DNA from: Arenicola marina
Taxonomy: Eukaryota; Annelida; Polychaeta; Arenicolidae
NCBI GenBank assembly: GCA_964019135.1
Contig: OZ025248.1
Location: 34,465,670 to 34,529,669, forward strand
DNA: 64,000 nt
Reading direction: 5' to 3'
Every line of letters starts with the position of its first letter. The first letter of the stretch is position 1. The notes beneath the pieces are model-generated. The model was not told where the DNA came from, ran no database searches, and worked only from the letters and a program-made list of their open reading frames with translations. Both the position numbers and the translations under genes were made by a program. Positions 11,341 through 24,540 of the stretch are shown here, piece after piece.

Positions 11341-13500
11341 AGCTTAAGAAACATACTCACATACATATAATCAGTAGTCTCTCATTGGTTTGCAACAAGT
11401 CCGGGTTAAGCCTTTAGAATTAGAATACCTATAGCTTCCTACTCATTTTTGCCATAGTTTATCATTACCAGGTATTAGATGAATGTTCTTAAATAATGTC
11501 CACGAATGCTTTGTGATCGATCTGCGTGTGTTTTTTTGGCGGTCGGTCGGCCGTCGATTTTTCCTTGGCTCCGAGCCCTGAGTCTGTCTCCTGTTTTTCT
11601 TGGCGGTTTCTTCGTGTCCACATGTTAATCAATGTATAGTCGGCGGGTATGGGGAGTACCGACCCCGGAGTACCCACCGCGGGGTACGCACAGAGCCCCC
11701 TGGGTGGGTGGCACGACCACGGGACCCCTCGGGGATACTGCCCGCTATAGACACCGCTACAGTGGTGGGGAGCGGTGGGTGGGGGAGGGGGGGGGTTGGA
11801 GGATGGGGGAGGGGGGTGGGCTAGTCGCCTTCACCTTGGCACACCCCCATTGTTCCTCAGCCGCCCGGATCATTAATAATATATATCCCTCTATCGACAT
11901 CCGTGGCTTTATGCCCAGGACGCGGAGGGAAATAGGACACAGGGGTTTGTCTCCTCCTATATGTCACTCAACACTTGCCATTGAATCTCCGATTAACAGA
12001 ATTTGTTGGACAGCCCGCCCCCCACCCACCCTCGGCCCACCCGCTCTCCACAACCCATCCATTCACCTCTCCACCCTCTCTCTTCAGCTAGAACACACAA
12101 ACCTAATCCCCCACCCCGATCCTTGTCTCCCAACCTCCACTAGCCTCTCCTATCTCCAGTCGAAGCACGCCTGCCCTCCACCCCCAATCCGGCTAGGTCA
12201 AACAGACATGTAAGTCATGACAACCATTTACGGCATAAAAGAACTGGTGGAAGTGTAAATCCTGTTTTTTGTCCTGCGCTACATGTATGCACCCCCCCCC
12301 CCCCCACTCCCCGGGCGCCACCCCCACCGCCCCGCCCATTAACACCCCACCCCCACCCACACCTACACACACACGAAACTATCTAATCCATAACCGCCTA
12401 AGCCATCTTAAGCGTTACCTGCAGGTGGAAATCAATGTCAGTACTTTTGTTTAAGACACCGCTATCGATCCACTGGCAAACGTTGGGAATGAAAGTGAAA
12501 CTTACGGGCCGACTACTACGGGAAGAGCGGTGGGAGAGGGGGGAGGTAGGGAGGGGGAAGGCTGAAGAGAAGGAGGAATTATCTGCATAAACGAGGGGAA
12601 CTTGTACTTGTGCGAGACGTGGATAGAAAGTCACACAGAAGGCAGTTATTTCATTGATATTATCAATATATATCCCCTGCAGTCAGGCAAATAAACGTTG
12701 TCCCGAGTTCTCTCTCGCTCTTCTTCCCTCCGTCTCTGTCTCTGTCCCTCCCTCTCTCTCCCTTCACGTCAATGGTTTCCATCGGTCGCTTTAACTGGAG
12801 GTGCTCTCGGCTGTCAGATATGAACAAACCAGCCACTACAAAAACAAAAAAACTGTGTCAGACAATTCATTAAATCTCAACAAAGGCATTGACCTAAACC
12901 GATGTATTGGGCCCAGTGAAGCGTAGGGGAATGTTTTCCGCAAACCCGCCAACCCAATCTCCACGGGTAGGGTAGCTTTACTGCTGCCTCGCCGGCGACA
13001 AGTTGCCTGCCACAATCATTTGTGACAATATTTTTTTTAAAGGGATAAGGGTTGAGCCACGGAAGCATGTACTCAATAGCAGAGAGAGAGATTTTGGTCG
13101 TCAATGTGTCTGTTTGATGGTAAAACTAACAAAACTGTGTCCTGTGCTGAGAGATTTGATTCCATCAACTAATACGACTGTTCGTCAGAGACGATATATA
13201 ACCAAGTTTAGTAAATTAAAGAAACCCCCCCCCCCACCCCCCGCCCAACAACAATAATATTGGGTAATAATATATAATAATAATAATAATAATTATAATA
13301 TAAAAAAAAAATATTAAGAATATACTCAAACAATACATTCAGTAATACGGACCACGTGACACTAATACCGGTCGTCTTGGATGATGTGCCAGATTAAGTT
13401 GACAAGGTAAGCAGAAAAGACGTACCTCTGACCACGGTCATTGTAGCCAACACTGACAGTCTTATATTCTTATATTCTTCTTATATTCTTCATCGCAAAG
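11341..13500. other. Unassigned region, no gene recognised
   Basis: Mixed unique and low-complexity sequence: a G-rich stretch near 11760-11820, C-rich stretches near 12010-12370, and AT-rich trinucleotide repeats (TAA) near 13260-13320. Open frames here are proline/glycine-rich translations of low-complexity DNA without any recognisable domain. Confidence 0.6.
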
Positions 13501-16500
13501 TGCCACTGACGTCAACAAACCATCTTTGCGTTTAATTTCCCCTCATCCTCGTCCTCATCCTCTCGTCCATTCGTCCTCTCGTCCTCTTGTCCATTCGTCC
13601 TCTCGTCCTTCCGTTCTCTTCTCCTCTCGTACGTTCAGGCAGACGTCCATCCTCCCATTCCACTCCCCTATTCACCCCCACCCCCTTCCCTCAGCACAAT
13701 CAGCACTGGGCGTAGCCGCTGTACTGCTCCAAGGCGTTGTTGCGAGACGTTTAATTCAATTAGGGAGACTTCGGTGGAGGAGGAGGAGGAGGAATCTAAA
13801 GGGATGCTGGGTCTTTGTTGTAGTGGGCAGCAGTACATCTCAGCGCAACGATAGAGACCAAACGAGACCAATCTCGCTCTCTCTCTCGCTCTCTTTCTAG
13901 CAGCCGTCACCACCACATCAGGCGTATTGAGTTCAAACCCCACTCTAGCTCTCTCAGCCTCAACAGTTCCATCAAGAGTCTTGAACTGGCCGTCCATCCC
14001 TTTTGGCGGTCCCCCAACACTTCTAAAAACGAAATGTCCCGGGTTTACCCCCCCCCCCCCGCCCCCTCCGTTCCCAGTCAGCCGAACACTGTCGTGTGCC
14101 TCATCGTATTGACTCGGGCTCCAGTCCTCCACTAATCCTCTTTCGGTTGTGGCTTTGAACACGTTATAAAACCTTCAGATTCCTCGCTAACTTGCCGAGC
14201 CACAGGCACATGGTCACCCTCCTTCCATCCCCCCATCCCCACCTCCCTTCAGGGCCCCAGCCCCATGCAACCAGGCCCTACCCGACCCCTCCATCCTCCA
14301 CCCTGCACCCTGCACCCTCCCAGTCCCCCTGCCTTACCATGCCATGCCATGCCTCACAGCTACACAAGCCAACTCTCAATCGACAATTGACGACCAATTT
14401 CTGTGAAGTCCCGGACAACCGGAAGTAGGAGGCGCGCTGGTGTTGACACCATTGACCCTGTCGGCGGCCACCAGCGGTGGAGGGGTGGGGGGGGGGAGGC
14501 GAGAGGTGAGGGGGTCGGATGGGGCCTGGTTGCATGGGGCTGGGCGGCTGAAGGGCGGGGGGTGGTGGGAGGGGTGAAGTCAATGGTCGGCTGGGCCTGA
14601 CACCCACCAGTTCTAATGAATTGGATTTCCATTAACTTCAGACTCGATTTTCCGCCAAACACATCAGCAGAAGAACAGCCGCGGAGAGCACTTCGTAGTC
14701 GCCGGCATTATTAAATCGGCCGCCATTTTACTTTGTGTTGAACTACTCCACCCCCCCCCCCCCACCCGCCACCCTCCCCGAAGTTTTTGTGTGGCGAGAA
14801 CCACCGATGGGATGGCAATTGGTTAGACGGGCGTGGTGAGGGGTGGCGGGGGATGGCGGGGGCGGCTTGAGGGTGGGGGAGGGAGGGATTCGAGAAGGAC
14901 GAGAGGGGTGATGTCCCCTGAGATTGGGCAATGGCTTGGGGTACGCGGATGGTGTTGCTTGAAACCAGAGCGTGGATGACCGACGGGGTGCCAAGGGGGT
15001 ACGGGAGGGGGTACCAAGGGTGACTTGGCGTCATGCTGATTGCTTCGGACTGATTGGTATACGCCCTGAGCGGGTCCTGTGTGAACCCCGAGACAGGCCA
15101 GCGCCCTCCCAGACAACAAGGACAGAGGGAAACGTCTTCCACAACGCCCAGAGGGGAGGGACGGGCGGAGGGGGGGGGGTATCTTGCGCAGGGAGGCCAC
15201 AGGGGAAACGCGAGAGTAAATGACAAAACGAGAGAGACATGAGGAAACAGGGTGAGGCAGATATGGGAAGGTGAAGAAAAGGGACAGAGAGGGGAGCGGT
15301 AGGGGCACCATAGTTACCCTAAACTGATAGACAAAGTGAATTTACTTTCAAAAATCGAAACAGATCTATATACCCAGAAGACTGTATGTACCTCTCTGGG
15401 TAGTGGGCACCTTAAACCTCAAATTAAAAGGTCCGAGGTTCGATTCCGGGTCCGGGCACTTAATCTTGCATCCATTCGTCATCCATCGTCCAGGAAGGTT
15501 CCTCGGCCCGATTATTTAGCCCTTTGCACGAAAGCGACCTAAAACACCATTTCATTTCATTATGGTGTCATTCATTATGGACGGCATTGGATGCTGATTT
15601 GTAACCAAGGAGTGGGCGGCCTGGTTATCCTGGTCGATGACTCGTTAAGTCCAACCTGGATACACCGGACACTAACGAGCCTATCAGCTCACATGGCCAT
15701 CAGGACGATGGGGGGAAAGGCCCAAGTCCTGTCCGCCACCCCCGCCCCCATCAGCTCACATTCCGACCCACTCCGTTTCCTTATCGACTCTAACCGCCTC
15801 CCCAACCCGCTGAAGCCGCTCGCTCCGTCGACCGGTCGAGTGGGACTCGCTTTAATCTGATCTCGCTAGCCGATTACCTCCATTCTTATGGCTGGGCGTC
15901 CTCTGACCCATGGCCACCTCCTGGCCGCCCGCCCCCCAGCCTGCCAGCCTCGGCCCTTGCACGCACCCAGTCTCCCACCCGCCCTGTCCCGTCTCCAGTA
16001 ATGACGGCGATACATTCCAGGTAATGGATTTGTAATGAAGGAGGGGGCCACTCATCGCCTCTGAGTGTATCAGAGTGTGGCCAACTCTCGCCCCCTCCCC
16101 TTGCCCCTGCCCTGCCCCGCCCCCCTCCCCTGGCCCTGCCTCACCGCCCCCGTCCTCTGGCCCTGGCCATGTCCCTGCCCCACCCTCCGTACCTGCGCCC
16201 CTCCCTCATGGTCCTAGTCTCATGCTGAATCGAAGCTCAACGTTACATCTCTATTCTCACATTACCTCCCATACCTACATCCAGCCACCACCTGACCGTC
16301 CCAACCCCATACCTCTGCCCTCCACCACCCTAAATCTCCCAAACGCTACACCCTACCTGACCCCGATTACTTCGACCAAGATCCCTACCCCACATTACCT
16401 TCTACCTGCATCGCTACCCCACAGTATCCCATACCTATATCGTTGCAGCCCCTCCCTCCCTTGTTATACCGCCCCCCACCCCCCGCTCCCCACCCCTCCA

Positions 16501-16650
16501 GCTCTACTGCACACGTCTTAGACCCATACCCTACGTTCCCTACTCCACCCATCAACCCCAGGTTCAGACGCCGCCCACCCGTCACCAATATCTCAAGGAC
16601 GACGGTAAAATGTCCTGACAAGACCCTTTCAGCCACCGTGTCAGACATCT
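13500..16650. repeat. Pyrimidine/purine-skewed low-complexity region
   Basis: Long CT- and CCC-rich stretches on the plus strand (13530-13690, 14210-14340, 16080-16560) alternate with GA/GGG-rich stretches (14480-14570, 14840-15310). This compositional skew keeps several frames open on both strands. The resulting proline- or glycine-rich translations have no domains. A tRNA-derived SINE interrupts it at about 15385. Confidence 0.6.
15385..15575 (+). mobile_element. tRNA-derived SINE
   Basis: A tRNA-like head contains a B box GGTTCGATTCC at 15437-15447 with an A-box-like segment (TAGTGGGCACC) about 40 bases upstream, the spacing expected of an RNA polymerase III internal promoter. It is followed by an unrelated body (AGGAAGGTTCCTCGGCCCGA) and a T/A-rich ATTTCATTTCATTATG tail. 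It does not fold as an intact tRNA, so a functional tRNA gene is unlikely. Its body differs from the other SINE families in this window. Confidence 0.65.
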
Positions 16651-18480
16651 GAAGGCTTCAACTTGATGCTAATCCGCAAACGACCGGAAAACGAATCGCG
16701 TGGAAACAAGAAAGCGACATGAAAATGTGTCTGCTTCCAGGCTACATCTATGTCTGTGCGTCATGTAATATATGTCATAACAAATGAAAGTAATTAAAAA
16801 AAGTAATGGCTCGCAATATAGCGGGTCCCAAATAACGACATGATATCTCAAATGTGCCATTTTTTATCTTAAAGCTTTTCATACGTTTTAAATATTTACA
16901 TCGCTGCGTCATTAGTGCATTAAATACAAATGTTTAACGTGTATATGTGAAAGAAAAAGCTGCGGACGACCTCTATGTCGGGCTGATGTATCTGGTGTGG
17001 GGTGTGGCTTTATTGCGCACTACGTCATAGAACTTAGGACATCCCTGTCACATTTAACAGGGTGTGCAGTAAACTTTACAAATAAAACATATTTCGAATG
17101 CAATTATATCGGTGTGCTGAGCCGCTTGAAACTTTTTAACTTTCCGACGTATAATACAGGCGCAATAAATGTTGCTTTAACAGCGTAAAATAATTTGCGG
17201 TCCATATCCTAAGGGGGTTACCCTCCATTTCCATGATCGTGGCGCACGTTCGTAATGCAGGGGACTCGTACGTCGTTAGAATTACATTCAGGTCGTTAGG
17301 CGGTCGTCATGCCTTTTTTGTATGAAGCACCGCGATGTATAATGCAGCGAGAAGGACGTACAGGGCGAACTAATCACACTCGCCGATGGAAACACGTCAA
17401 GAATTCATCCGCATTCCCCGATCACAATGTTTTTTTCCTCGCCTTTTCACGGACCATTGTGGGACGGAAGGATGATGAGCGGCCCGAAGATTAGCAAAAA
17501 AAATTGGTTAAATTAGTACGGTGGTTGAAAACGTACGTATGAATGCGTAGAATGCGTCGATGGGCAGACATTGGGGGCGAGGTGAAGGGAGGGAGGGGGG
17601 GTGTTGTCAGTGGGGGTGCGGGTGAGGAGGAGGGAGGGGGGGGGTGGGAAGGAGTCGCGATGGAGAGGCTCATTACAGGAGGTGTTGAAAAACAATTGGT
17701 TGCCAACTGGTGCCCATGGGAACTGGGCGGGGCAGGGTGTCATACAGGGTGTATCGAGTTGATGTTGTCTCCTGCCGTCTCACTGATTATAATGACAGCC
17801 TGCGACCCGGAATGGCGTGTCATCCATAGAGGAGACGATGAAGAGTGACGTCAGCGGGACACGACAATGGCAGTATCCACGCAGCAATATGCTGGCATTG
17901 TCACAGCATAAAAGTGCACCTGGATAAAAAAAAAAAAAAAACATGAAATGTACAATTACGCATTTGAGTGGTTCCTACGGAATGGTAATGAACATATTCG
18001 GCGCATGTCATTTGTTTCTTTCAGACCTTCATGATTGGTTTGACATGTTGCCTTGTGTGGACAAGATCTGGCGTCATTCGAGATTCTTTCTGATGCTACT
18101 TCGGACAGCATACTTAACGTGGGATTGAAACACATTTCTATAAGCAATCAGAAATCCGACAACCGCCTATACAAATTGCCTTTGCCATTCAAGTTCCTCT
18201 TTGAATGGCCAAGTTTCAGTTTTGAGTGATTTTGCTCGTGAAACTTGCAAAAACTTAAATGTTATTGTCACATTGAACACGTTTTTAAATTTCTAATGAG
18301 TCGTAACCACGGCTATACCTGGTCCGTGCATTTACCTGTCATTGTGGAACTAGACTTTGACATGGGGCAATTAAAAAATGAATGTGTTGATTACAGTACT
18401 GTTGTTGATAAATCAACGAAAACATCGTCACTTATTTATACATGTCTGGTGTTCGTTACGTTATGTTGATCCGAGGAAGG
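16650..18480. other. Unassigned region, no gene recognised
   Basis: Moderately AT-rich sequence with a G-rich patch at 17575-17645 and an A15 run near 17927. Open frames of 60-100 codons are present on both strands, but none shows a domain, and none is clearly supported by splice sites. Confidence 0.5.
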
Positions 18481-18587
18481 GTTATGAGGGAGGGGAGGGA
18501 GTATAGAGGGACGGAAGCATATAGTGTGGTGCTATGGTTACGGTGAAGTGGATCAGGTGAATTCCGGATATGGGGGATGCGGGCGGG

Positions 18588-18725
18588 GGATGCAGAGTCG
18601 GGTGTCAGAGTCGCATGTGGGAGTCGTGCGTCAGAGTTCGTGTGTCAGACTCGTGTGTCAGAGATATGTGTCAGAGTCGTCTGTCTGTCGTGTGTCAGCG
18701 TCGCGTGTCAGCGTTCGTCATCTCG
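18588..18725 (+). repeat. Degenerate GTGTCAGAGTC repeats
   Basis: The motif GTCAGAGTCGTGTGTCAG recurs imperfectly about eight times at 12-20 base spacing. A related short run (GTCGTGTGTCGGA) appears at about 19771-19830, so the two may be remnants of one family. Confidence 0.6.
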
Positions 18726-20360
18726 GACGTTGGGCATCGGATAGGGATCTAAGATTTTGATGCCTATATACCAGACAGTGCGCTGTAACATGTATCCATT
18801 GGCCTACAAAGGTCCAGAAGAAACATATGTATAACATGGGGAAACTTCTGCAACTTCCAAGATATTTAGATAAACATTTGATGACCTGGTATTGATTAAC
18901 AAGGCGGGTTACTTGGTGTCTATAACTTAAAAACCTCAGTGTAGTACATATAACTAAATAATATCCCCTCTCGGATAATTGCTCCCCCCCACCCTTCACC
19001 CCCACGAGGGTCATCATGCCCCCCCCCCCAACCACACACCCACACACCTACCCAAACACAAAAATATTCCTCCGCCATTGCCTTATCACGGTCTGCAAGC
19101 TACTTCGCCGTGGTCACGTGACCGCCGTACGTTTCCAGACATCACTTTGTTATCGAATAAGATCCTTGGGGCCTATCTCTTAGGCAAACCAAATTGCTTT
19201 CCAGTCTCCATGGCCGACTGCAAACAGAGGCCGTGGAAATGTTAGAAAATTGAAGATGGTCTTTAGTAATCAGACCCCACGCTTATTAACTTAAGCCCCG
19301 CCGCCCAAGTGGGGCGAGGGCAGCGGCATATTTGCACGGGAAATACTCTCTTTGTATACTTAGGAATCACGTTGGATTCGTTCCGATAAGAACCGGTAAA
19401 AGAAAAAAAATCTAATATTGGTCAGTTGATGCCAAGGAAGCAAAACGGTTTATGCGGAAGGACCATTAGCATATATCATATCTGATCTGAGTCGGGGAAT
19501 GTTTTTTGTTGCTGCCTTGGGCCCTGCAGAGAATATTGTTGGTGGTAATGGCACTGGTGTCTGTGGATGTCACTGGGGGAGGAATAACAGCTGTGTCATC
19601 TTACGCCGCGGCCAGACTTCAAGGCAGCCGTGATTTGAGGGCATTATTACTCCCCCTAGCGGTCGCTTCCATCTCCACTTGGGTCTCCAGGACATGTGGT
19701 CTGCGGAGCCTCGGCCAGGTTTTAATCAGCTTCTGGTGTCATATGCACCTGCGGACCAATGGGCGGTGGAGTCGTGTGTCGGAGTCGTGTGTCGGCGTCG
19801 TCTGTCTGCGTCACGGCGTCTCCGGCGAGCCGATGTCAACCGGTAGATTTCTATGTGACAATTTTTGTCTCCGTCTCTGGAGGGAGCAGGCTGGTGGCAG
19901 GTAGAGGTCTACTTGACGGGTCGCAGGTGACTGCCCGTGACGCTGGTCCCACATGGCATGTCACACGTTGCATGTCCCACGCGGCATGTCCTCATATGGG
20001 ACTTATAATTGACGATGTCGCCGTGACAGGGACATCCTCTGGGAGGGGACTCCATCCTTGTCAGAGGCTTTACTGTCATGTTCCGGTTCCCGCGCCTCTG
20101 CAATAGCGTGCGTGCTCCCCGCCCTCTCCCACACTCCCCCACCCTCCCCCCCATCTCCACTCCCATCGTGCCCTTTCTCCTGCCTTCTCTGCGCTCACGC
20201 TACCCCCACCAGCCACACGGGTAGTTCCCGTCTATACCGCCAGGGGCGCTGTCATCCCATACAAGGCTTTCATTCCAGATGGCTTGTCATCACCGATGCA
20301 CCTGCCGTATAGTGATATATCTTATCTCTCGCCGCATATTGGGGCTCAATACGGCCAGCC
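18726..20360. other. Unassigned region, no gene recognised
   Basis: Apart from the short repeat run at 19771-19830 I see no gene. A CTCF-like motif occurs at 19651-19664 (minus strand, GACCGCTAGGGGGA). The stretch after 19520 starts with a hydrophobic translation, but its apparent start is TTG and there is no supporting domain. Confidence 0.45.
19771..19830 (+). repeat. Short GTCGTGTGTCGGA repeat run
   Basis: Three to four imperfect copies of a 14-16 base unit related to the array at 18588-18725. They lie inside a 132-codon open stretch (19506-19904) that lacks a normal ATG start and any recognised domain. Confidence 0.5.
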
Positions 20361-20795
20361 TCCCCCCCCCCCCCCCACCACGACACACACACAACACCAC
20401 CACATTGACGCCCTGCCACTCAGCGCTACCCATCCCCATCCCTACCCCTACACCCTATGCCACCCCAAAGACACACCGTCACCCCACCTTGGCCACCATA
20501 CTTCCCAATCTAACCTTGGCAATACCCACTTTCTTCCTCGATCGGCCTGCCTGTACCTCCCCCGTACCGTCGCCTCCACGAGGAACTACACCTTCCCTTC
20601 TGCCCTCACCCCCTCCCTGCCCTGACCCCACAACTACCCACCGAACATACCCCCCTACCACCAGCACAACCCACCACCACCCGACACCTCCACCACCACT
20701 ACCTCCACCACCACCCCCACCTCCACCACCACCCACCTCCACCACCACCCACCTCCACCGCCACCACCACCTCGACCACCCCCTCTAACACTCAC
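20360..20795 (+). repeat. CCA/CCACCT-rich low-complexity tract
   Basis: Starts with a C13 run, then CA/CCA-rich sequence, and from about 20690 an almost uninterrupted array of CCACCACC and CCACCTCCA units. Translations are Pro/Thr/His-rich and not gene-like. Confidence 0.85.
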
Positions 20796-20994
20796 CAGAA
20801 TCCCTCACCCTACCCCCAGGAGTGTGATCCCATTACCCGAAAGATGAATGCCTGCCGTCCTATAATCATGTACAGAATGAAGTAAAACAATACCGTGGTG
20901 TAAGGGGATCTGCCGGCCCCATGTAATATATGGTGCGCCGGGTTTTGTCTCATCCATTGTCCTCCCAGCGCCATTGTCAGTCACTTTACCAATA

Positions 20995-22462
20995 AACCAC
21001 GAGCCAGCAGCGCCTTACCAGGGAGCGACTCCAGCCAGCAGCACTTACCATGCAACGACACCAGCCAGCCAGCAGCACTTACCACGCAACGACATCAGCC
21101 AGCAGCACTTACCATGCAACGACACCAGCCAACAGCACCTTACCATGCAACGACACCAGCCAGCAGCACTTACCACGCAACGACATCAGCCAGCAGCACT
21201 TACCATGCAACGACACCAGCCAGCCAGCAGCACTTACCACGCAACGACATCAGCCAGCAGCATTTACCATGCAACGACACCAGCCAACAGCACCTTAATA
21301 TGCAACGACATCAGCCAGTAGCACTTACCATGCAACGACATCAGCCAGCAGCACTTACCATGCAACGACATCAGCCAGCAGCACTTACCATGCAACGACA
21401 CCAGCCAACAGCACCTCACCATGCAACGACACCAGCCAGTAGCACTTACCATGCAACGACACCAGCCAGTAGCACTTACCATGCAACGACACCAGCCAAC
21501 CAGCAGCACTTACCATGCAACGACACCAGCCAACAGCACCTTACCATGCAACGACACCAGCCAGCCAGCAGCACTTACCATGCAACGACACCAGCCAACA
21601 GCACCTTACCATGCAACGACACCAGCCAGTAGCACTTACCATGCAACGACACCAGCCAACAGCACCTTACCATGCAACGACACCAGCCAGCCAGCAACAC
21701 TTACCATGCGACGACACCAGCCAACAGCACCTTACCATGCAACGACACCAGCCAGCCAGCAGCACTTACCATGCGACGACACCAGCCAGCTAGCAGCACT
21801 TACCATGCAACGACACCAGCCAACAGCACCTTACCATGCAACGACACCAGCCAGTAGCACATACCATGCAACGACACCAGCCAGCCAGCAGCACTTACCT
21901 TGCAACGACACCAGCCAGCAGCACTTACCATGCAACGACACCAGCCAGCCAGTAGCACTTACCATGCAACGACACCAGCCAACAGCACCTTACCATGCAA
22001 CGACATCAGCCCAAAACACATTACCATACAACGACACAAACCAGTAGCACCTTACCATACAACGACATCAGCCAGCAGCACTTACCATGCAACGACACCA
22101 ACCATCAGCACATTATCATGCAACGACACCAGCCAGCAGCCCTTACCTTGCAACGACACCAGCCAGCATCCCTTACCATGAAACGACACCAGCCAGCATC
22201 CCTTACCATGAAACGACACCATCCAGCACCATGTACCATGCAACGACACCAGCCAGCAGCACTTACCATGCAACGACACCAGCCAGCAGCACTTACCATG
22301 AAACGACACCAGCCAGCAGCACCTTACCATGCAACGACACCAGCCAGCCAGCACCTTACCATGCAACGACACCAGCCAGCCAGCACCACCTTACCATGCA
22401 ACGACACCAGCCAGGCACCTTATCATGCAACTGTGCCAGCCAACAACACCTTACCATGCAGC
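20995..22462 (+). repeat. 30-34-bp minisatellite, ~46 units
   Basis: Unit core ACTTACCATGCAACGACACC followed by AGCCAGCAGC. The unit length alternates because of an extra AGCC (34 bp) and an AACAGCACC variant (31 bp). Units near the right end are more diverged (ATACAACG, ATGAAACG, CACCATGTACC), while the centre is homogeneous. The unit contains ATG and no stop codon, so open frames of up to about 200 codons appear in all three forward frames and some reverse frames. They are not considered genes. Confidence 0.97.
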
Positions 22463-22469
22463 GTTGTGC

Positions 22470-24400
22470 TCTATTAGTCTTTAGTCTCAAGGGTCACCTT
22501 GAAAATCTTTGACCTTTGAAGTAGCGTATCTCAAGGGCAATGCCTATTTAATACCTACGCCCTTGACGTCCGCATGCCTGGGTGCTGCAACATTTATTTA
22601 CGCGATCACGTGGTAGACGTTTCCTTAAAGTACACGGATGTGTTTGTCCCCAGACTGCCACAACAATTGTTCCCGCTGTCGGGGACCTAACAAACAGCTG
22701 GTCGGCATTAAGAGTTTATTTACCGAGGGTGTCGGCTCCGCCACATTCGACCCGCGACCCCCGTTGGGCGGCGCCACTTCCCGTTCTGTTGTTGTCCGAA
22801 GGGGACAAATATTTTGAAAAAGCCGAAATTGACGACCCAAAAATATTTCCGTTCCCCGAAGATTTATGCGAATTCCAAACATGATCAAAGGGCAAGTTTC
22901 ACTTAAATTATCAAGCCGGTCAGAAGACGCCTGAAGTCTTGTCAGCGTATGACGAATTGCGGAAGGCATATATATATCTGAAATAGATTGCCTAGAAACT
23001 AGGAACCAATATACTATTGTTGAACACATGAAAGAAAAGATCAACGACGAAGGGCATTCTTCCCGAGGTTGCTGTTGTTTGTCAGCAAGATTTGCGGCCA
23101 AGCCTCAAGTATGAAGCGGTCGCTCAGCTCTGTTCTTCTATATCTCCTGTGCTTTGGGCCAGTTTATTAAAGGATCAATTCTCGCAATGTGGTGTGAAAC
23201 AGTTCACGCCTGTCTTGGTGATAGGGTGAGCTGTCAGCAAGATAAATCGTTACTTTTTGCATGATATCAAACCTTCCGTGAAAAAGATCCGTTCAGTAAT
23301 ACATGAGAAACACCTTTGATTAGTGATGATATACGATGATTTATCTGTTCCCCGTAGCATGAATACGAGTCCTTTTAAAATGTACATTGCAACTCATGCT
23401 TCCAAAGGCAATAACATAGCTAAATAAAGCCTGTCCATCTTCGATATAAGAACCAACGAAATCTATGACCTTGTATTTCAGAAAATGGTAAGCTTGACTA
23501 AAAACCATTGAATAGCACCCATGCGAGACCATGAGTGCACTCAGGAAGTTAACTGTCGCACAAGATTAATGTACTTTGAAAAAAAGTTAAATTCTTTTGT
23601 GACCCCCCCCCCTAGTATTTTCATTAAAACAAATTGCCGTCTACGTCGTGTCAAGGATGTTGGCGTTATTCGTAAGGAGATCTAACCCCCACATCTAGTC
23701 TTAACTTTGGGTGACAGCTCATCTTAATGTTAGGGAGGAGAGGCTGAAGCACACTGCGTATTTGAAGCCATTAATTCAATTGTTGCGTAATCATGATAAG
23801 AATCCCTTGATTGCTATGCAATGGTTATGTAACCAAAATAAGAATCCCTCGACTGTGATGTGAGCCGGCCGTTTATTAAGGATAGCTTTAGATTAAGAGT
23901 TAATATCTAGTTGGTTGAGGAAGACGAGAGCCTTAGCAATCATGTAAATCTTTTCATGGGGACCCCTCGCCGAGTCATCCCGCTGTAGTAGGAATGGTTT
24001 TACCCCCCCCCCCCCGCCCCCCATAGATAGCCTCTAACTGTTGCCCCAACAAATAAATATCCAAAATACAGCAAGCATGCATTTATTTCTGCTCAAGCCA
24101 TTCAAGGATTTCGCAGCCATATGTGTTGAATGTGAAGTGTATGAAGTCAAGATGATAGCAAGTGTTTTTCCATGGTACGCATGTGACCTTATTTCAATTC
24201 TGCATCATGGCCTACAGTTGAAAAAGGAACTTATTAGTGATATTATTATTATAAGTATCGTTACTTAAATGTTTCAAATTATCGTCGTTCCATAGTCATG
24301 AAGAACATTGCAGCCCCTTACGATACAGATGATTTATCCCATCGCCCTTCATTTGATAATTATAATGATTCAGCCCCTCCTCCCCCCCCTAATCAACCTG
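22470..24400. other. Unassigned region
   Basis: No recognised gene. A GC-rich patch at 22640-22885 has an open forward frame ending KIFPFPEDLCEFQT with a reasonably protein-like composition, but no domain, no clear splice acceptor, and an overlapping open frame on the other strand. Poly-C runs occur near 23605 and 24003. Confidence 0.45.
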
Positions 24401-24404
24401 GTGC

Positions 24405-24540
24405 CGTCTGAATGATTCACCCCCACCCTTCGTAAAGAGCAGGGGGTTACCCCCGTACACATGGCTTCACTCTCCCTATCCTTCTCCCATTGACGCGATA
24501 TGATCAAAGTGGTTAAAGCATCCTGAATAACCAACCAAAC
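24405..24540 (+). mobile_element. SINE family A, 3' fragment
   Basis: The stretch CTTCGTAAAGAGCAGGGGGT through CTTCTCCCATTGACGCGATA to AAGCATCCTGAATAACCAAC matches the 3' body of the SINE at 63681-64000 and, reversed, the one at 29640-29880. The tRNA-like head is missing, as in a 5'-truncated insertion. Confidence 0.7.

Noticed and set aside
13668..14162. 164-codon minus-strand frame
   Set aside because: It crosses poly-C and GGA-rich low-complexity tracts, has poly-Gly and poly-Ser runs from simple repeats, and shows no recognised domain.
15385..15460. Functional tRNA gene
   Set aside because: The B box is perfect, but acceptor and anticodon stems cannot be drawn and a SINE body follows.
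19506..19904. 132-codon frame with a signal-peptide-like start
   Set aside because: It begins at TTG, has no supporting splice or promoter signal, and its later part runs through GTGTCGGAGTC repeats.
21114..22512. Repetitive His/Gln/Thr/Pro-rich proteins of 90-208 residues
   Set aside because: They are read-through of the 30-34-bp minisatellite in several overlapping frames, with no unique sequence.
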